A model generated the notes under the pieces. The model worked only from the letters and a program-made list of their open reading frames with translations, was not told the DNA's origin and ran no database searches. Positions 42,522 to 53,037 of a DNA stretch of 64,000 nucleotides are shown here, piece by piece; the first letter of the stretch is position 1, and the number at the start of each line of letters is the position of its first letter. The DNA lies in NCBI GenBank assembly GCA_937121175.1, contig CAKZKD010000004.1:310001-374000 (forward strand), read 5' to 3'. The position numbers and the translations under genes are program-made. The stretch is from an uncultured Flavobacteriales bacterium (GTDB lineage: Bacteria > Bacteroidota > Bacteroidia > Flavobacteriales_G > Salibacteraceae).

Positions 42522-42571
42522 TCAAATGTTGTTCCTTTTTGTATTCCTTTGCCCAAAAGGAGCGGTATTCT

Positions 42572-43807
42572 GTGAACTATGAATTGTTTATAGCAAAGCG
42601 AATCATTCAGTCAAAATCGGCTGATAATTCCATTAATAAAGGAACTCGAATTATTTTGAGGTTTTCCATTATTGGGGTGGCTCTTGGCGTGTTTCTAATG
42701 TTGCTGTCTTTGGCAGTTGTAAAAGGATTTCAAGGAGAAATTAGAAATAAGGTAATTGGCTTTGGTTCCCACATTCAAATTACCGAATTCAATTACGAAA
42801 GTCCATTGAGTTTTAAACCAATGGATAAGAATCAACCCTTTTACACCGAAATAGCAAAAGCTCCAGAAGTTTCTTCGGTTCAGATGTATGCATTGAAAGA
42901 AGGCATCATCAAAACGGACGAAGAAATTGCAGGGGTTATTGCCAAAGGCATTCACTCCGATTTTAACTGGGATTTTTTCTCAAAAAACCTAGAAGAAGGA
43001 GAAATACTTGAAATCAGTGATAGCTCAAGAACAAACTCGGTTATAATTTCACGGCACTTAGCCAAACGGTTAAAGTTAAAACTGAACGATCGCTTACTCA
43101 TCTATTTTATTCAAAATGGCAAAAGTCGGCCACGAAAACTTACCATCTCTGGAATTTACAATACTGGAATGCAGCAATTTGATAAAGCCTACATTCTAGT
43201 TGACATTAAACACATTCAACGACTTAATGAATGGAATGAAAATCAAATTAGCGGATTTGAGGTACTCCTAAAGCGCTATGAGGACTTGTTCAAAATGGAT
43301 AAAATCTTATACAATAAAATCCCTCACCATCTGAACACTACCACCATTACAGAGCAATATCCAGAAATTTTTGGTTGGCTAGAATTGCAAGACCTTAACG
43401 TGATTGTAATTGTTACTTTACTTACATTAGTTTGTGGCATTAATATGATTACCGCCTTGTTGATTCTAATTTTAGAAAAGACTAACATGATCGGAATTCT
43501 AAAAGCAATTGGAGCAACGAACAAACAAGTTCGAAAAATTTTCATTTACATGGCGGTATATTTAGTGGTATTGGGGCTGTTTTGGGGCAATGTTTTCGGA
43601 CTAGGCTTTATTGCTCTCCAGGATAAATTTCATTTAATTGGACTAGACAAAACCTCTTATTACGTGGATTACGTTCCTGTTAATCTTGGTTTAATGGAAT
43701 GGTTTGTCTTGAATATTGGCACGTTTTTTCTTTGTGTTTTAATGTTGCTTTTACCCGCATTGATTATTAGTAATATTTTACCCTCCAAATCCATTCGGTT
43801 CAATTAG
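42572..43807 (+). CDS. ABC transporter permease, LolC/E (FtsX/MacB-like) type
   Basis: The 411-residue inner-membrane protein has a first membrane segment near residues 27-50 (FSIIGVALGVFLMLLSLAVV), a large periplasmic domain, and three C-terminal segments (ITALLILILEKTNMIGILKAIGA with the coupling region, then two more). This is the pattern of LolC/LolE-type lipoprotein-release permeases. The GTG at 42572 is preferred since AAAAGGAG lies nine bases before it; the longer TTG-started frame from 42539 lacks support. No ATPase gene is adjacent; LolD must be elsewhere. Confidence 0.85.
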   Translation: MNYELFIAKRIIQSKSADNSINKGTRIILRFSIIGVALGVFLMLLSLAVVKGFQGEIRNKVIGFGSHIQITEFNYESPLSFKPMDKNQPFYTEIAKAPEVSSVQMYALKEGIIKTDEEIAGVIAKGIHSDFNWDFFSKNLEEGEILEISDSSRTNSVIISRHLAKRLKLKLNDRLLIYFIQNGKSRPRKLTISGIYNTGMQQFDKAYILVDIKHIQRLNEWNENQISGFEVLLKRYEDLFKMDKILYNKIPHHLNTTTITEQYPEIFGWLELQDLNVIVIVTLLTLVCGINMITALLILILEKTNMIGILKAIGATNKQVRKIFIYMAVYLVVLGLFWGNVFGLGFIALQDKFHLIGLDKTSYYVDYVPVNLGLMEWFVLNIGTFFLCVLMLLLPALIISNILPSKSIRFN

Positions 43808-43814
43808 ATCCAAG

Positions 43815-43822
43815 TACTTTTG
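43815..43822 (+). promoter_or_regulatory. Putative -7 box of the cystathionine beta-synthase gene
   Basis: TACTTTTG matches TAnnTTTG and lies 14 bases before the ATG at 43837. Confidence 0.6.
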
Positions 43823-43836
43823 CGCAAACATTTAGC

Positions 43837-45195
43837 ATGAAGTACTTCAATAATATTCTTGAAACAATTGGTAACACACCCCTTGTTAAACTTAACAGAC
43901 TCACTAAAGATGTGGATGCGTTGGTATTATCCAAAGTAGAAACAACTAACCCAGGAAACTCGGTAAAAGACAGAATGGCACTTCAGATGATTGAAGATGC
44001 TGAGGCAAAAGGCTGGATAAAACCCGGAGGAACCGTAATTGAAGGTACAAGTGGTAATACAGGAATGGGGCTTGCTCTAGCTTGTATTGAAAAAGGCTAT
44101 AAATTGATTTGCACTCTTGCTGATAAGCAGAGTAAAGAAAAAATGGACATTCTGCGTGCTATGGGCGCAGAAGTAATTGTTACTCCTACTAACGTAGAGC
44201 CAGATGACCCTCGTTCGTATTACTCGGTAGCGAAAAGACTTGCGGAAGAAATTCCAAATTCGTTTTACGTAAACCAATACGATAATGAGTCAAACGCTAA
44301 AGCTCATTACCTATCTACAGGACCTGAAATTTGGGAACAAACCGAGGGTAAAATCACACATTTTGTAGTTGGCGTTGGAACAGGTGGAACAATCTCAGGA
44401 GTTGGAAAATACTTGAAAGAGAAAAAACCTGATGTAAAAATCATTGGAATTGATACTTATGGTTCAGTTTTTAAGAAATATCACGAAACAGGAGAGTTTG
44501 ATGAAAATGAAATTTACCCTTATGTAACAGAGGGTATTGGTGAAGATATTTTACCAAAAAATGTGGACTTTGATATTATTGACCATTTTGAAAAAGTAAC
44601 TGATAAAGACGCTGCACTTTATACCAGACATCTTGCCAGAAAGGAAGGAATTTTTGTGGGTAACTCTGCTGGAGCTGCAATAGCAGGTATTTTACAAATC
44701 AAAGACACATTTAAACCTACCGATGTTGTAGTAGTGCTGTTCCATGATCATGGAAGCCGTTACGTTGGTAAAATGTTCAATGATGATTGGATGAAAGACC
44801 GTGGTTTTTTAGAGACCGAAAGCAATGCTTTAGGATTAATTGAAAATCACAAAGATCATTCTTTAGTGACTGCGGAACCGTCTGAAACAATAAACTCGGT
44901 TGTTCAGAAAATGCAGCAATTTGGCATTTCACAAATTCCTGTTTTTAACGGAGCTGAAAATGTAGGATCTTTAACTGAATCACTAATTTTTGGCGCGCTT
45001 ACTAAAAACAGTGATGCCTTGAATAATGACGTTTCCAGCATCATGGCAAAACCTTTTCCATTTGTTGAGGCAAATTCAAGTTCGGAAGAAATTTCAAATT
45101 TGATTGATAAGGATCAGCCAGCAGTTCTGGTTAACGACAAAGCTGGTAAAACGCATATCATAACTCAATACGATATCATTAAAGCTATCAAGTAA
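43837..45195 (+). CDS. Cystathionine beta-synthase / cysteine synthase-like PLP enzyme with CBS pair
   Basis: The 452-residue enzyme has a fold-type-II PLP domain in residues 1 to about 320 and a CBS pair in the last about 120. The PLP lysine is Lys44 in NPGNSVKDRM. SGNTGMGLALAC binds the PLP substrate carboxylate, and GVGTGGTISGVGKYL holds the phosphate. With the CBS pair it matches cystathionine beta-synthase, which condenses homocysteine with serine; O-acetylserine sulfhydrylase is the alternative, and usually lacks CBS domains. There is no heme domain. The metal-receptor gene follows after five bases. Confidence 0.88.
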   Translation: MKYFNNILETIGNTPLVKLNRLTKDVDALVLSKVETTNPGNSVKDRMALQMIEDAEAKGWIKPGGTVIEGTSGNTGMGLALACIEKGYKLICTLADKQSKEKMDILRAMGAEVIVTPTNVEPDDPRSYYSVAKRLAEEIPNSFYVNQYDNESNAKAHYLSTGPEIWEQTEGKITHFVVGVGTGGTISGVGKYLKEKKPDVKIIGIDTYGSVFKKYHETGEFDENEIYPYVTEGIGEDILPKNVDFDIIDHFEKVTDKDAALYTRHLARKEGIFVGNSAGAAIAGILQIKDTFKPTDVVVVLFHDHGSRYVGKMFNDDWMKDRGFLETESNALGLIENHKDHSLVTAEPSETINSVVQKMQQFGISQIPVFNGAENVGSLTESLIFGALTKNSDALNNDVSSIMAKPFPFVEANSSSEEISNLIDKDQPAVLVNDKAGKTHIITQYDIIKAIK

Positions 45196-45200
45196 TTGAA

Positions 45201-45980
45201 ATGCAAGTTGTTGACCAAATTGGACAAGAACTAATCTTTGAGAATACTCCTAAACGAATTGTTTGTTTAGTACCATCAATTAGTGAGCTTTTGGCGCATT
45301 ACGAACCAACTATTGAGTTAGTTGGTGTTACAAGGTTTTGCGAATTCCCGAAGGAACTGAGAAAAGTTAAAACCGTCGTAGGCGGTACCAAAGACCCGGA
45401 TTTTAAAACTATCAAAGCGCTTAACCCTAACTTGGTTATTGCAAACAAAGAGGAGAATAACAAAGAAGACATTGAGCAACTTCAACAAGTTTGCCCAGTT
45501 TATGTTTCGGACGTTTTTAGCGTAGAAAGTGCTATTGAATTGGTGGTTCAATTAGAGACCATTCTGGACATAAATATAGGTTACCAAATTCAAAACAGAC
45601 TTAACGAACTTAAAAACGAAATAAGCCCTAAGCTTAATGGAACTGTTGCTTATGTTATTTGGCAGAACCCTATTATGATTGCTGGACAGGGAACATTCGT
45701 GAACGATTGGCTTGAAAGAATTGGGTTGGTGAATATCACTTCAAATTCACGCTATCCAACCATTACCGAAAATGAACTTAAACAATTTGCTCCTGAGTAC
45801 ATTTTTCTTTCATCCGAACCGTACCCATTCAAAGAGAAAAATTTAAATGAATTTACCGCACACTACAAAGTCTCTAAAGTAGTTCTTGTTGACGGTCGAA
45901 TTTTTAGTTGGTATGGAATGGCAATGTTGGAGGCCAATGACTATTTCTTGGATTTAATAAACAAAATAAACGGGAACTAA
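45201..45980 (+). CDS. Helical-backbone metal receptor (BtuF-like) without signal peptide
   Basis: The 259-residue protein belongs to the periplasmic-binding-protein-like cluster with BtuF/FhuD fold: PKRIVCLVPSISELL near 18-32, VGVTRFCEFP near 42-51, KTVVGGTKDPDFKTIKALNPNLVIAN near 58-83, and WLERIGLVNI. Homologous receptors bind cobalamin, heme or siderophore and are exported, but this protein starts directly with the folded domain and has no signal peptide or lipobox. It is presumably cytoplasmic. It is five bases behind the cystathionine beta-synthase gene, so cotranscription is near certain; a cofactor- or metal-sensing role is possible. Confidence 0.8.
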   Translation: MQVVDQIGQELIFENTPKRIVCLVPSISELLAHYEPTIELVGVTRFCEFPKELRKVKTVVGGTKDPDFKTIKALNPNLVIANKEENNKEDIEQLQQVCPVYVSDVFSVESAIELVVQLETILDINIGYQIQNRLNELKNEISPKLNGTVAYVIWQNPIMIAGQGTFVNDWLERIGLVNITSNSRYPTITENELKQFAPEYIFLSSEPYPFKEKNLNEFTAHYKVSKVVLVDGRIFSWYGMAMLEANDYFLDLINKINGN

Positions 45981-45987
45981 GTTATCC

Positions 45988-45995
45988 TACATTTG
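45988..45995 (+). promoter_or_regulatory. Putative -7 box of the patatin gene
   Basis: TACATTTG matches TAnnTTTG and ends six bases before the ATG at 46002. Confidence 0.55.
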
Positions 45996-46001
45996 TGTAG
46001 C

Positions 46002-48314
46002 ATGAGAACTTCAATCACTAGCTTTCTATTTCTCATTTCATCGTTACTTATTCTGACGCAAACCATTCATGCTCAAAAAGTTGGTTTGGTATTAAGCGGT
46101 GGCGGGGCAAATGGCATTGCTCATGTTGGTGTAATAAAAGCGCTTGAAGAGAATAATATTCCAATTGATTATATTACGGGTACAAGTTCTGGGGCATTTG
46201 TGGGTGCTTTGTACGCAGCAGGTTATTCACCTTCCGAAATGGAAGTATTCTTTCTTTCGGAACAATTTCAACGCATGACTCGCGGCGAAATTCAGGCAAA
46301 AGACCGATTCTTTTTTAAGGAAAACCAATCCGGCGCAGGAATGGTCAAACTTAAGTTTTCCAACGATTTGTCCATTCCTCTTGCTCTACCCACAAATTTG
46401 GTAGAACCCTCTTTGGTCGATTATCAATTGATGCAAATATTTGCACCGGCTACCGCCGCTGGCAATGGCAATTTTGATAGTTTACTAGTTCCTTTTAGAT
46501 GCGTTGCAGCGGATATTGATGCCAAAGAAGAGTACTTGTTTACAAATGGTAGCCTAGCCACAGCCGTTAGAGCGTCATTCACCTATCCGTTTTACATTAA
46601 ACCTATTCAAGTGGATGGCCGAATTCTTTTTGATGGTGGATTGTACAACAACTTCCCGCACAATCACATGACAGAAACCTTTGCTCCTGATTTTATTATT
46701 GGTGTTAAAGTAACCAGTAACGAAGACCCTTCAAATGAAGATGATTTATTAAGTCAAATTAAAAATATGCTAATTAGTAAAACCGACTTTGACTTAAAAT
46801 CTGAAGGGTTAATCCTCGAACCAATAACCAATCACGGAACCTTTGAGTTTAAGGATATTCAAGAGATAATCGATTCTGGATATTCTATGACAATACAAAA
46901 TCTGGATGCAATTAAGACTAGTATTACAAGAGAAGTAACAAAAGACCAGCGAAAATTTGAACGTGACAAATTCAACTCAAAAAAACCACCTTTTTTAGTT
47001 GGTGGAATTGATGTTACTGCGAATAACAAAAAACAAAAAAATTATATAACACACAACGTTTGGCGTAAAAATGCAGAAAAAGCGAAACAAACTATTAGAA
47101 AAAACTACTACCGAACAATATCCGACCCGCATATTTCAACACTGTACCCAACCGCAAAATTTGATTCGTCATCCAACTTATATCAAATTGACTTAAAGGC
47201 AAAAAATGAAAAACCCTTCGAAATAGAGTTTGGTGGAAACATTTCTAACCGCCCCATCAGTACCGGGTACGTAGGAGTTCTATACAAAAATTACAATAGA
47301 CTAGGATACCGACTGCGCGCTAACAGCTATTTTGGAAGGTTTTACAATTCAGGATTAGTGGGCTTTAACATTGATATTCCGGGTTCATTCCCTTTGGAGC
47401 TAGAAGGAAACCTTATTCTTAACAACTGGAACTATTTCAGAAGTAAATCCTTCTTTTTTGATGACAAGAAACCATCCTATCTTATTCAAAGTGAACGCTT
47501 CGTGGAAGGACAGTTAAATGCTCCATTTGGCAACAATGGTAAGATTAGTCTGATGTACTCCTACGCTGATTTAAACGATGATTATTATCAATCTAAAAAC
47601 TTTACGTCTACAGATATTCCGGATAACACCAATATTGTGACCAACTCTGCTGGAGCACAATTTGAATACAATACCTTAAATAGAAAAATTTATGCGAGTA
47701 GTGGAACCCAAATAAAATTATCTTACCGATTTTCGGCTGGTGAAGAAATTACCACACCAGGTTCTACGGCCGAATTAGGTACTCCAAAGTCAAATAAATT
47801 TCACGAGTGGCACCACTTAAACTTCAAACTTGACAACTATTATAAAAAGAAGGGAATAGTGCGAATGGGACTGTATGCGGATGGTACTTTTAACACCCAA
47901 ACTCTTTTTGCAAATTATACGTCGAGCATTTTACGCTCTCCTGCCTTTCAACCAACTCCAGAAAGTCAGACACTCTTCTTAGAGTCTTTCAGGGCTTACG
48001 AGTACTTATCTGCTGGCCATAAATTCATCATCACCCCCCTCAACAATTTCGATATACGTCTCGGTGCATACTTCATGTCTCCGTACAGAAAAGTTATCAA
48101 AAATGAAGACGGAACACAAAGCGAAAAACTTGGGTTCGAATCATTATTTTCAATTGCAACGGGAACCGTAGTTTACAATACACCAGTTGGCCCACTTAGC
48201 GTAGGACTTAACTATTACTACAACGTACCTGAGATAGCGCCCGAAAACACAACTCCGCTTACCTTCTTATTTCACTTCGGATATATCTTGTTTAACAAGA
48301 AGGCTTTGTTCTAA
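46002..48314 (+). CDS. Patatin-like phospholipase fused to an outer-membrane beta-barrel
   Basis: The 770-residue protein has a signal peptide (1-24), then a patatin domain: the oxyanion motif SGGGANGIAHVG near 32-43, the nucleophile motif GTSSG at 60-64 (Ser62), and the Asp motif LFDGGLYNNFP near 205-215. A linker of about 100 residues follows, then a C-terminal beta-barrel of the BamA/Omp85-like type with alternating hydrophobic strands, ending FHFGYILFNKKALF. This is the layout of type Vd-like PlpD proteins. It likely shows a lipase domain at the surface or in the periplasm. The TTG nine bases upstream lies in the promoter box, so the ATG was chosen. Confidence 0.9.
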   Translation: MRTSITSFLFLISSLLILTQTIHAQKVGLVLSGGGANGIAHVGVIKALEENNIPIDYITGTSSGAFVGALYAAGYSPSEMEVFFLSEQFQRMTRGEIQAKDRFFFKENQSGAGMVKLKFSNDLSIPLALPTNLVEPSLVDYQLMQIFAPATAAGNGNFDSLLVPFRCVAADIDAKEEYLFTNGSLATAVRASFTYPFYIKPIQVDGRILFDGGLYNNFPHNHMTETFAPDFIIGVKVTSNEDPSNEDDLLSQIKNMLISKTDFDLKSEGLILEPITNHGTFEFKDIQEIIDSGYSMTIQNLDAIKTSITREVTKDQRKFERDKFNSKKPPFLVGGIDVTANNKKQKNYITHNVWRKNAEKAKQTIRKNYYRTISDPHISTLYPTAKFDSSSNLYQIDLKAKNEKPFEIEFGGNISNRPISTGYVGVLYKNYNRLGYRLRANSYFGRFYNSGLVGFNIDIPGSFPLELEGNLILNNWNYFRSKSFFFDDKKPSYLIQSERFVEGQLNAPFGNNGKISLMYSYADLNDDYYQSKNFTSTDIPDNTNIVTNSAGAQFEYNTLNRKIYASSGTQIKLSYRFSAGEEITTPGSTAELGTPKSNKFHEWHHLNFKLDNYYKKKGIVRMGLYADGTFNTQTLFANYTSSILRSPAFQPTPESQTLFLESFRAYEYLSAGHKFIITPLNNFDIRLGAYFMSPYRKVIKNEDGTQSEKLGFESLFSIATGTVVYNTPVGPLSVGLNYYYNVPEIAPENTTPLTFLFHFGYILFNKKALF

Positions 48315-48637
48315 GCCTGCCCAGTCGGTCCCCCAAAATTCAAGGGTACCGGTGGTGGTTGATTAGCACCTGTATCTCGAATTTCCCCGTGCATTGATTC
48401 GTACTTGTGAATGTTATCATTTAATGCCCCTGCGAGTCTTTTAGCATGTTCAGGTGTAAGTACTATGCGAGCTTTTACCTTCGACTTTGGTGTACCCGGC
48501 ATTATATTGATGAAGTCAACAATAAACTCTGAATTACTATGAGTTATAATTGCTAAGTTAGAATAGATTCCTTCTGCAACTTCTTCAGTCAGTTCTATGT
48601 TGATTTGTCCTTCTTTTTGTTCTTTATTTTCTTCCAT
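48311..48637 (-). CDS. DUF3467 family protein
   Basis: The 108-residue protein matches DUF3467, found behind rpoC in many Bacteroidota. Typical segments are NIELTEEVAEGIYSNLAIITHSNSEFIVDFI near 13-43 and ARIVLTPEHAKRLAGAL near 56-72, followed by a Pro/Gly-rich tail. Its function is unknown. A terminator between rpoC and this gene suggests that expression is separate or by read-through. Its end overlaps the converging patatin stop by four bases. Confidence 0.9.
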   Translation of the reverse strand: MEENKEQKEGQINIELTEEVAEGIYSNLAIITHSNSEFIVDFINIMPGTPKSKVKARIVLTPEHAKRLAGALNDNIHKYESMHGEIRDTGANQPPPVPLNFGGPTGQA

Positions 48638-48654
48638 GATTCAAAGCTAAAAAC

Positions 48655-48684
48655 AAAAAAGGCCTCAATAGAGGCCTTTCTTTG
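48655..48684 (-). terminator. Rho-independent terminator of rpoC
   Basis: AAAGGCCTC and GAGGCCTTT form a nine-pair hairpin with an AATA loop; on the minus strand six T follow. It lies 18 bases after the rpoC stop and is symmetrical enough to work in both directions. Confidence 0.88.
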
Positions 48685-48701
48685 AATTGTAATAAATATT
48701 A

Positions 48702-51700
48702 TTAATCTAAGATTACGCTATCGGTAGGAGTCTCGAGTAACTTGTTGTACTCTTCTTTAGAACCTACGATGTATTCATCGTATTCTCTAAGACCTGTACC
48801 TGCTGGAATTTTATGTCCAACAATTACGTTTTCTTTCAATCCTTTTAAGTAATCACGCTTTCCTCTAACTGCTGCTTCGTTAAGCACCTTAGTAGTTTCT
48901 TGGAAAGAAGCTGCTGAGATAAAGCTATCCGTCTGTAAAGATGCTCTTGTAATACCTTGAAGTATTGTTTTACCAATTGCAGGATTTGCTTCTCTTCCTT
49001 GCATAACTACTTGTTCTTTTCTTCCTAGCATGTTATTTTCATCATTGAAATTAACTTTAGAAATAATTTGACCAGCATTATACTTTTCAGAAGCACCAGC
49101 ATCTTCAACAATCATTTTTCCGATAATGTTATCGTTCTCTTCAATGAAATCAGTTTTATTAACCAATTGCTTTTCTAAGAACTTAGTATCACCAGAATTC
49201 ATGATTTCTACCTTACGCATCATTTGACGTACGATTACTTCAAAGTGCTTATCGTTAATCTTCACCCCTTGAAGTCGGTAAACTTCTTGAACTTCATTTA
49301 CGATATACTCTTGAACCGCTGTAGGGCCTTTGATATTTAAAATATCGTTTGGTGTAATAGCACCATCACTCAATGGAGTTCCAGCTTTTACGAAATCATT
49401 TTCTTGAACCAAAATGTGCTTAGAAAGAGATACTAAGTATTTCTTAATCATGCCATTTCTAGCTTCAACAATTACTTCTCTGTTACCTCTTTTGATTTTA
49501 CCGAAAGATACGATACCATCAATTTCAGAAACAACAGCTGGATTAGAAGGGTTACGTGCTTCGAAAAGCTCTGTAACTCTTGGCAGACCCCCAGTAATAT
49601 CACCAGACTTTCCACTCTGACGTGGAATCTTAACGAGGATAGTACCTCCAGTTACTTTGTCGCCTTCATTAATAATAATGTGGGCTCCAACTGGAATGTT
49701 ATATGAACGAAGATTCTCACCTTTTTTATCCTGTACATGAATAGTAGGATTCTTCTTCTTATCTCTATTTTCAATAATTACTTTTTCGGTAAATCCAGTT
49801 TGCTCATCAGATTCTTCCTTGTAAGTAACACCTTTTTCAATGTTTTCGAAAGCAATTTTTCCGTCGAATTCAGTAAGGATTACCGCATTATATGGGTCCC
49901 ACTTACAAATCTCGTCGTCTTTCTTAACCTTGTCACCGCTCTTCTTAAAGATTTCAGAACCGTAAGGTATGATACCTGTCATCAGCACGTTTCCTTTGCT
50001 GTCAACAATTCTCATTTCAGCCGAACGACCAATTACCCATTCGATATCGTTTCCGTTATCGTCTTTTGTTTCAACAGTTCTAAGCTCATCTACTTCTAAT
50101 TTACCAGAAGCTTTAGCAATAATTTTAGACTCAGCTGCAATGTTAGAAGCTGTACCCCCAACGTGGAATGTACGAAGCGTAAGCTGCGTACCCGGTTCCC
50201 CAATTGATTGAGCAGCAATTACACCAACAGACTCACCTTTCTGAACATCAAATCCAGAAGATAAACTCTTACCGTAGCAGCTTGCACAAGCACCTCGTCT
50301 AGTCTCACAAGTAAGTACCGAACGAATTTCAACTTCTTCTACTCCTGCATCTTCGATTGCTTTTGCTAAAACGTCAGTGATTACTCCTCCGGCTTCAACA
50401 ATTACTTCGTCAGTTTCAGGAACATAAACGTCAACCAATGCTGTTCTACCTTCAATTCTGTCTGAAAGTGGCTCCACGATTTCGTCGTTATTTTTTAATG
50501 CAGTAGCTGTAAGACCTCTAAGGGTTCCACAATCTTGCTCAGTAATAACAACATCTTGAGATACATCAACCAAACGACGAGTTAGGTAACCAGCATCCGC
50601 CGTTTTAAGGGCAGTATCCGCAAGTCCTTTACGTGCACCGTGAGTAGAAATAAAGTACTCAAGAATCGAAAGACCTTCCTTAAAGTTAGAAAGAATCGGA
50701 TTCTCAATAATATCTTGACCACCTGAGTTTCCAGATTTCTTAGGCTTAGCCATAAGACCCCTCATTCCACTCAACTGACGAATTTGTTCCTTAGAACCCC
50801 TTGCGCCAGAGTCAAACATCATATATACTGAGTTGAATCCTTGATTGTCATTTTTCAATCGAGTCATCAACGCATTTGTCAATTTAGAATTCGTATGCGT
50901 CCAGATATCAATAATCTGATTATAACGCTCATTGTTGGTGATAAGCCCCATATTGTAGTTAGACAATACACCTTCAACTTCCTCATTCGCAGCATTCAAT
51001 AAAATTTCCTTTTCTGGCGGAACTTTTACGTCATTCAAGTTAAAGGATAGACCTCCTCTAAATGCCATGTAGTATCCAAGAGATTTGATTTCGTCAAGGA
51101 AAGCAGCGGTTTTAGCAAAACCAGTTACTTTCAATACTCTACCAATAATATCTCTCAAAGATTTTTTAGTCAATAATTCATCAATGTAACCTACTTCAGC
51201 AGGAACTACTTTGTTGAATAATACTCGACCACAAGTTGTGTCAATCATGTGTTCAACATGCTCGCCATCAACTACATCTTTTACTTTAACCTTAATTGTA
51301 GCATGAAGGTCAAGTTTTTTCTCGTTGTAGGCTACAGTAACTTCTTCCGGTGAATAGAATACCATTCCTTCTCCTTGTACAGGAACTTCCTTGGTATTCA
51401 TTCTTTGCTTGGTCATATAATATAGACCAAGAACCATATCCTGAGAAGGTACCGCAATTGGAGCACCGTTAGCAGGGTTAAGAATGTTGTGAGAAGCTAA
51501 CATTAACAATTGAGCCTCTAGTACAGCAGCATTACCTAACGGAAGGTGAACAGCCATCTGGTCACCATCAAAATCCGCGTTAAATGCAGTACACACTAGT
51601 GGGTGTAATTGAATCGCTTTTCCTTCAATCAATTTTGGTTGAAAGGCCTGAATACCCAATCTGTGCAGCGTTGGAGCCCTGTTCAATAGAACTGGGTGGC

Positions 51701-53003
51701 CTTTCAATACGTTTTCAAGAATATCCCAAACTACCGGCTCTTTTCTGTCAACTATTTTCTTGGCAGACTTTACCGTTTTTACAATTCCTCTTTCAATCAT
51801 CTTGCGAATAATGAAAGGCTTATAAAGTTCAGCAGCCATTCCCTTCGGAAGACCACATTCGTGTAGTTTTAATTCTGGACCAACAACAATTACCGAACGC
51901 GCTGAGTAGTCAACACGCTTACCCAATAGGTTTTGACGGAAACGTCCTTGCTTACCTTTTAAAGAATCTGAAAGCGATTTTAAAGCTCTGTTTGATTCAG
52001 TTTTAACTGCAGAAGATTTTCTAGAGTTATCAAACAATGAATCTACAGCCTCTTGAAGCATACGCTTCTCATTTCTAAGAATTACTTCTGGAGCTTTAAT
52101 TTCTAATAGACGCTTAAGACGGTTGTTTCTGATAATTACACGACGGTAAAGGTCATTTAAATCAGAAGTAGCAAAACGACCACCATCCAAAGGAACCAAT
52201 GGACGTAATTCTGGCGGAATTACTGGAACCACTTTTACAATCATCCACTCTGGTCTGTTGTCCATGTGAGATTGTGCTTCTCTAAATGCTTCAACTACCT
52301 GAAGTCTTTTCAACGCTTCATTCTTACGTTGCTGAGAAGTTTCAGTATTCGCTTTGTGTCTTAATTCGTAAGATAACTTATCCAAATCAGCGTTTCTCAA
52401 CAAATCATAAAGTGCTTCAGCACCCATTTTTGCGATAAACTTATTTGGGTCAGTATCATCAAGGTACTGATTGTCACTTGGAATCTTATCTAAAATATCT
52501 AGGTATTCCTCTTCAGTAAGGAAATCAAGAACGTTTAGTTCTTCACCTTCAGCGTTTGTTCCTAATCCGGCTTGGATTACAACGTAACGTTCGTAATAGA
52601 TAATGGTATCTAACTTCTTACTTGGAAGACCTAGTAAGTAACCAATTTTATTTGGTAATGATTTAAAATACCAGATATGAGCTACAGGCACTACAAGTGC
52701 AATGTGTCCCATTCTTTCTCTACGAACTTTTTTCTCCGTTACTTCAACACCACAACGGTCACAAATAATACCCTTATATCGGATACGCTTGTATTTACCA
52801 CAATGGCATTCGTAATCTTTTACTGGACCAAAAATCCGTTCACAAAATAAACCGTCACGCTCAGGCTTGTAGGTACGATAGTTAATCGTCTCTGGCTTGA
52901 GCACTTCGCCTCTTGATTGCTCCAAAATAAGCTCTGGAGAAGCAAGGCTAATGGTTATTCTATTGAATTCGCTGTTAACTTTATTTTCTTTTCTTAAAGC
53001 CAT
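48702..53003 (-). CDS. rpoC: RNA polymerase beta' subunit
   Basis: RpoC carries the catalytic magnesium site of RNA polymerase. The 1433-residue protein has the N-terminal zinc motif ([13 protein letters not shown]...CDRCGVEV near 67-90), the clamp, the active-site NADFDGDQM motif near residues 478-486, and the second zinc site ([13 protein letters not shown] near 905-917). The length suits Bacteroidota. It follows rpoB by 34 bases and ends the ribosomal protein-polymerase operon at a terminator. Confidence 0.99.
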   Translation of the reverse strand: MALRKENKVNSEFNRITISLASPELILEQSRGEVLKPETINYRTYKPERDGLFCERIFGPVKDYECHCGKYKRIRYKGIICDRCGVEVTEKKVRRERMGHIALVVPVAHIWYFKSLPNKIGYLLGLPSKKLDTIIYYERYVVIQAGLGTNAEGEELNVLDFLTEEEYLDILDKIPSDNQYLDDTDPNKFIAKMGAEALYDLLRNADLDKLSYELRHKANTETSQQRKNEALKRLQVVEAFREAQSHMDNRPEWMIVKVVPVIPPELRPLVPLDGGRFATSDLNDLYRRVIIRNNRLKRLLEIKAPEVILRNEKRMLQEAVDSLFDNSRKSSAVKTESNRALKSLSDSLKGKQGRFRQNLLGKRVDYSARSVIVVGPELKLHECGLPKGMAAELYKPFIIRKMIERGIVKTVKSAKKIVDRKEPVVWDILENVLKGHPVLLNRAPTLHRLGIQAFQPKLIEGKAIQLHPLVCTAFNADFDGDQMAVHLPLGNAAVLEAQLLMLASHNILNPANGAPIAVPSQDMVLGLYYMTKQRMNTKEVPVQGEGMVFYSPEEVTVAYNEKKLDLHATIKVKVKDVVDGEHVEHMIDTTCGRVLFNKVVPAEVGYIDELLTKKSLRDIIGRVLKVTGFAKTAAFLDEIKSLGYYMAFRGGLSFNLNDVKVPPEKEILLNAANEEVEGVLSNYNMGLITNNERYNQIIDIWTHTNSKLTNALMTRLKNDNQGFNSVYMMFDSGARGSKEQIRQLSGMRGLMAKPKKSGNSGGQDIIENPILSNFKEGLSILEYFISTHGARKGLADTALKTADAGYLTRRLVDVSQDVVITEQDCGTLRGLTATALKNNDEIVEPLSDRIEGRTALVDVYVPETDEVIVEAGGVITDVLAKAIEDAGVEEVEIRSVLTCETRRGACASCYGKSLSSGFDVQKGESVGVIAAQSIGEPGTQLTLRTFHVGGTASNIAAESKIIAKASGKLEVDELRTVETKDDNGNDIEWVIGRSAEMRIVDSKGNVLMTGIIPYGSEIFKKSGDKVKKDDEICKWDPYNAVILTEFDGKIAFENIEKGVTYKEESDEQTGFTEKVIIENRDKKKNPTIHVQDKKGENLRSYNIPVGAHIIINEGDKVTGGTILVKIPRQSGKSGDITGGLPRVTELFEARNPSNPAVVSEIDGIVSFGKIKRGNREVIVEARNGMIKKYLVSLSKHILVQENDFVKAGTPLSDGAITPNDILNIKGPTAVQEYIVNEVQEVYRLQGVKINDKHFEVIVRQMMRKVEIMNSGDTKFLEKQLVNKTDFIEENDNIIGKMIVEDAGASEKYNAGQIISKVNFNDENNMLGRKEQVVMQGREANPAIGKTILQGITRASLQTDSFISAASFQETTKVLNEAAVRGKRDYLKGLKENVIVGHKIPAGTGLREYDEYIVGSKEEYNKLLETPTDSVILD

Positions 53004-53037
53004 GTTATACTCTCGTTAAAACTGGATAATTCTTTAA

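Noticed and set aside
42539-42571. TTG start for the LolC/E-like permease
   Set aside because: GTG 42572 has a purine-rich AAAAGGAG nine bases upstream and the extension (YSFAQKERYS) is not typical.
49414-50211. Open frames on the plus strand within rpoC and rpoB
   Set aside because: They are antisense to highly conserved coding sequence and have no promoter or family resemblance.
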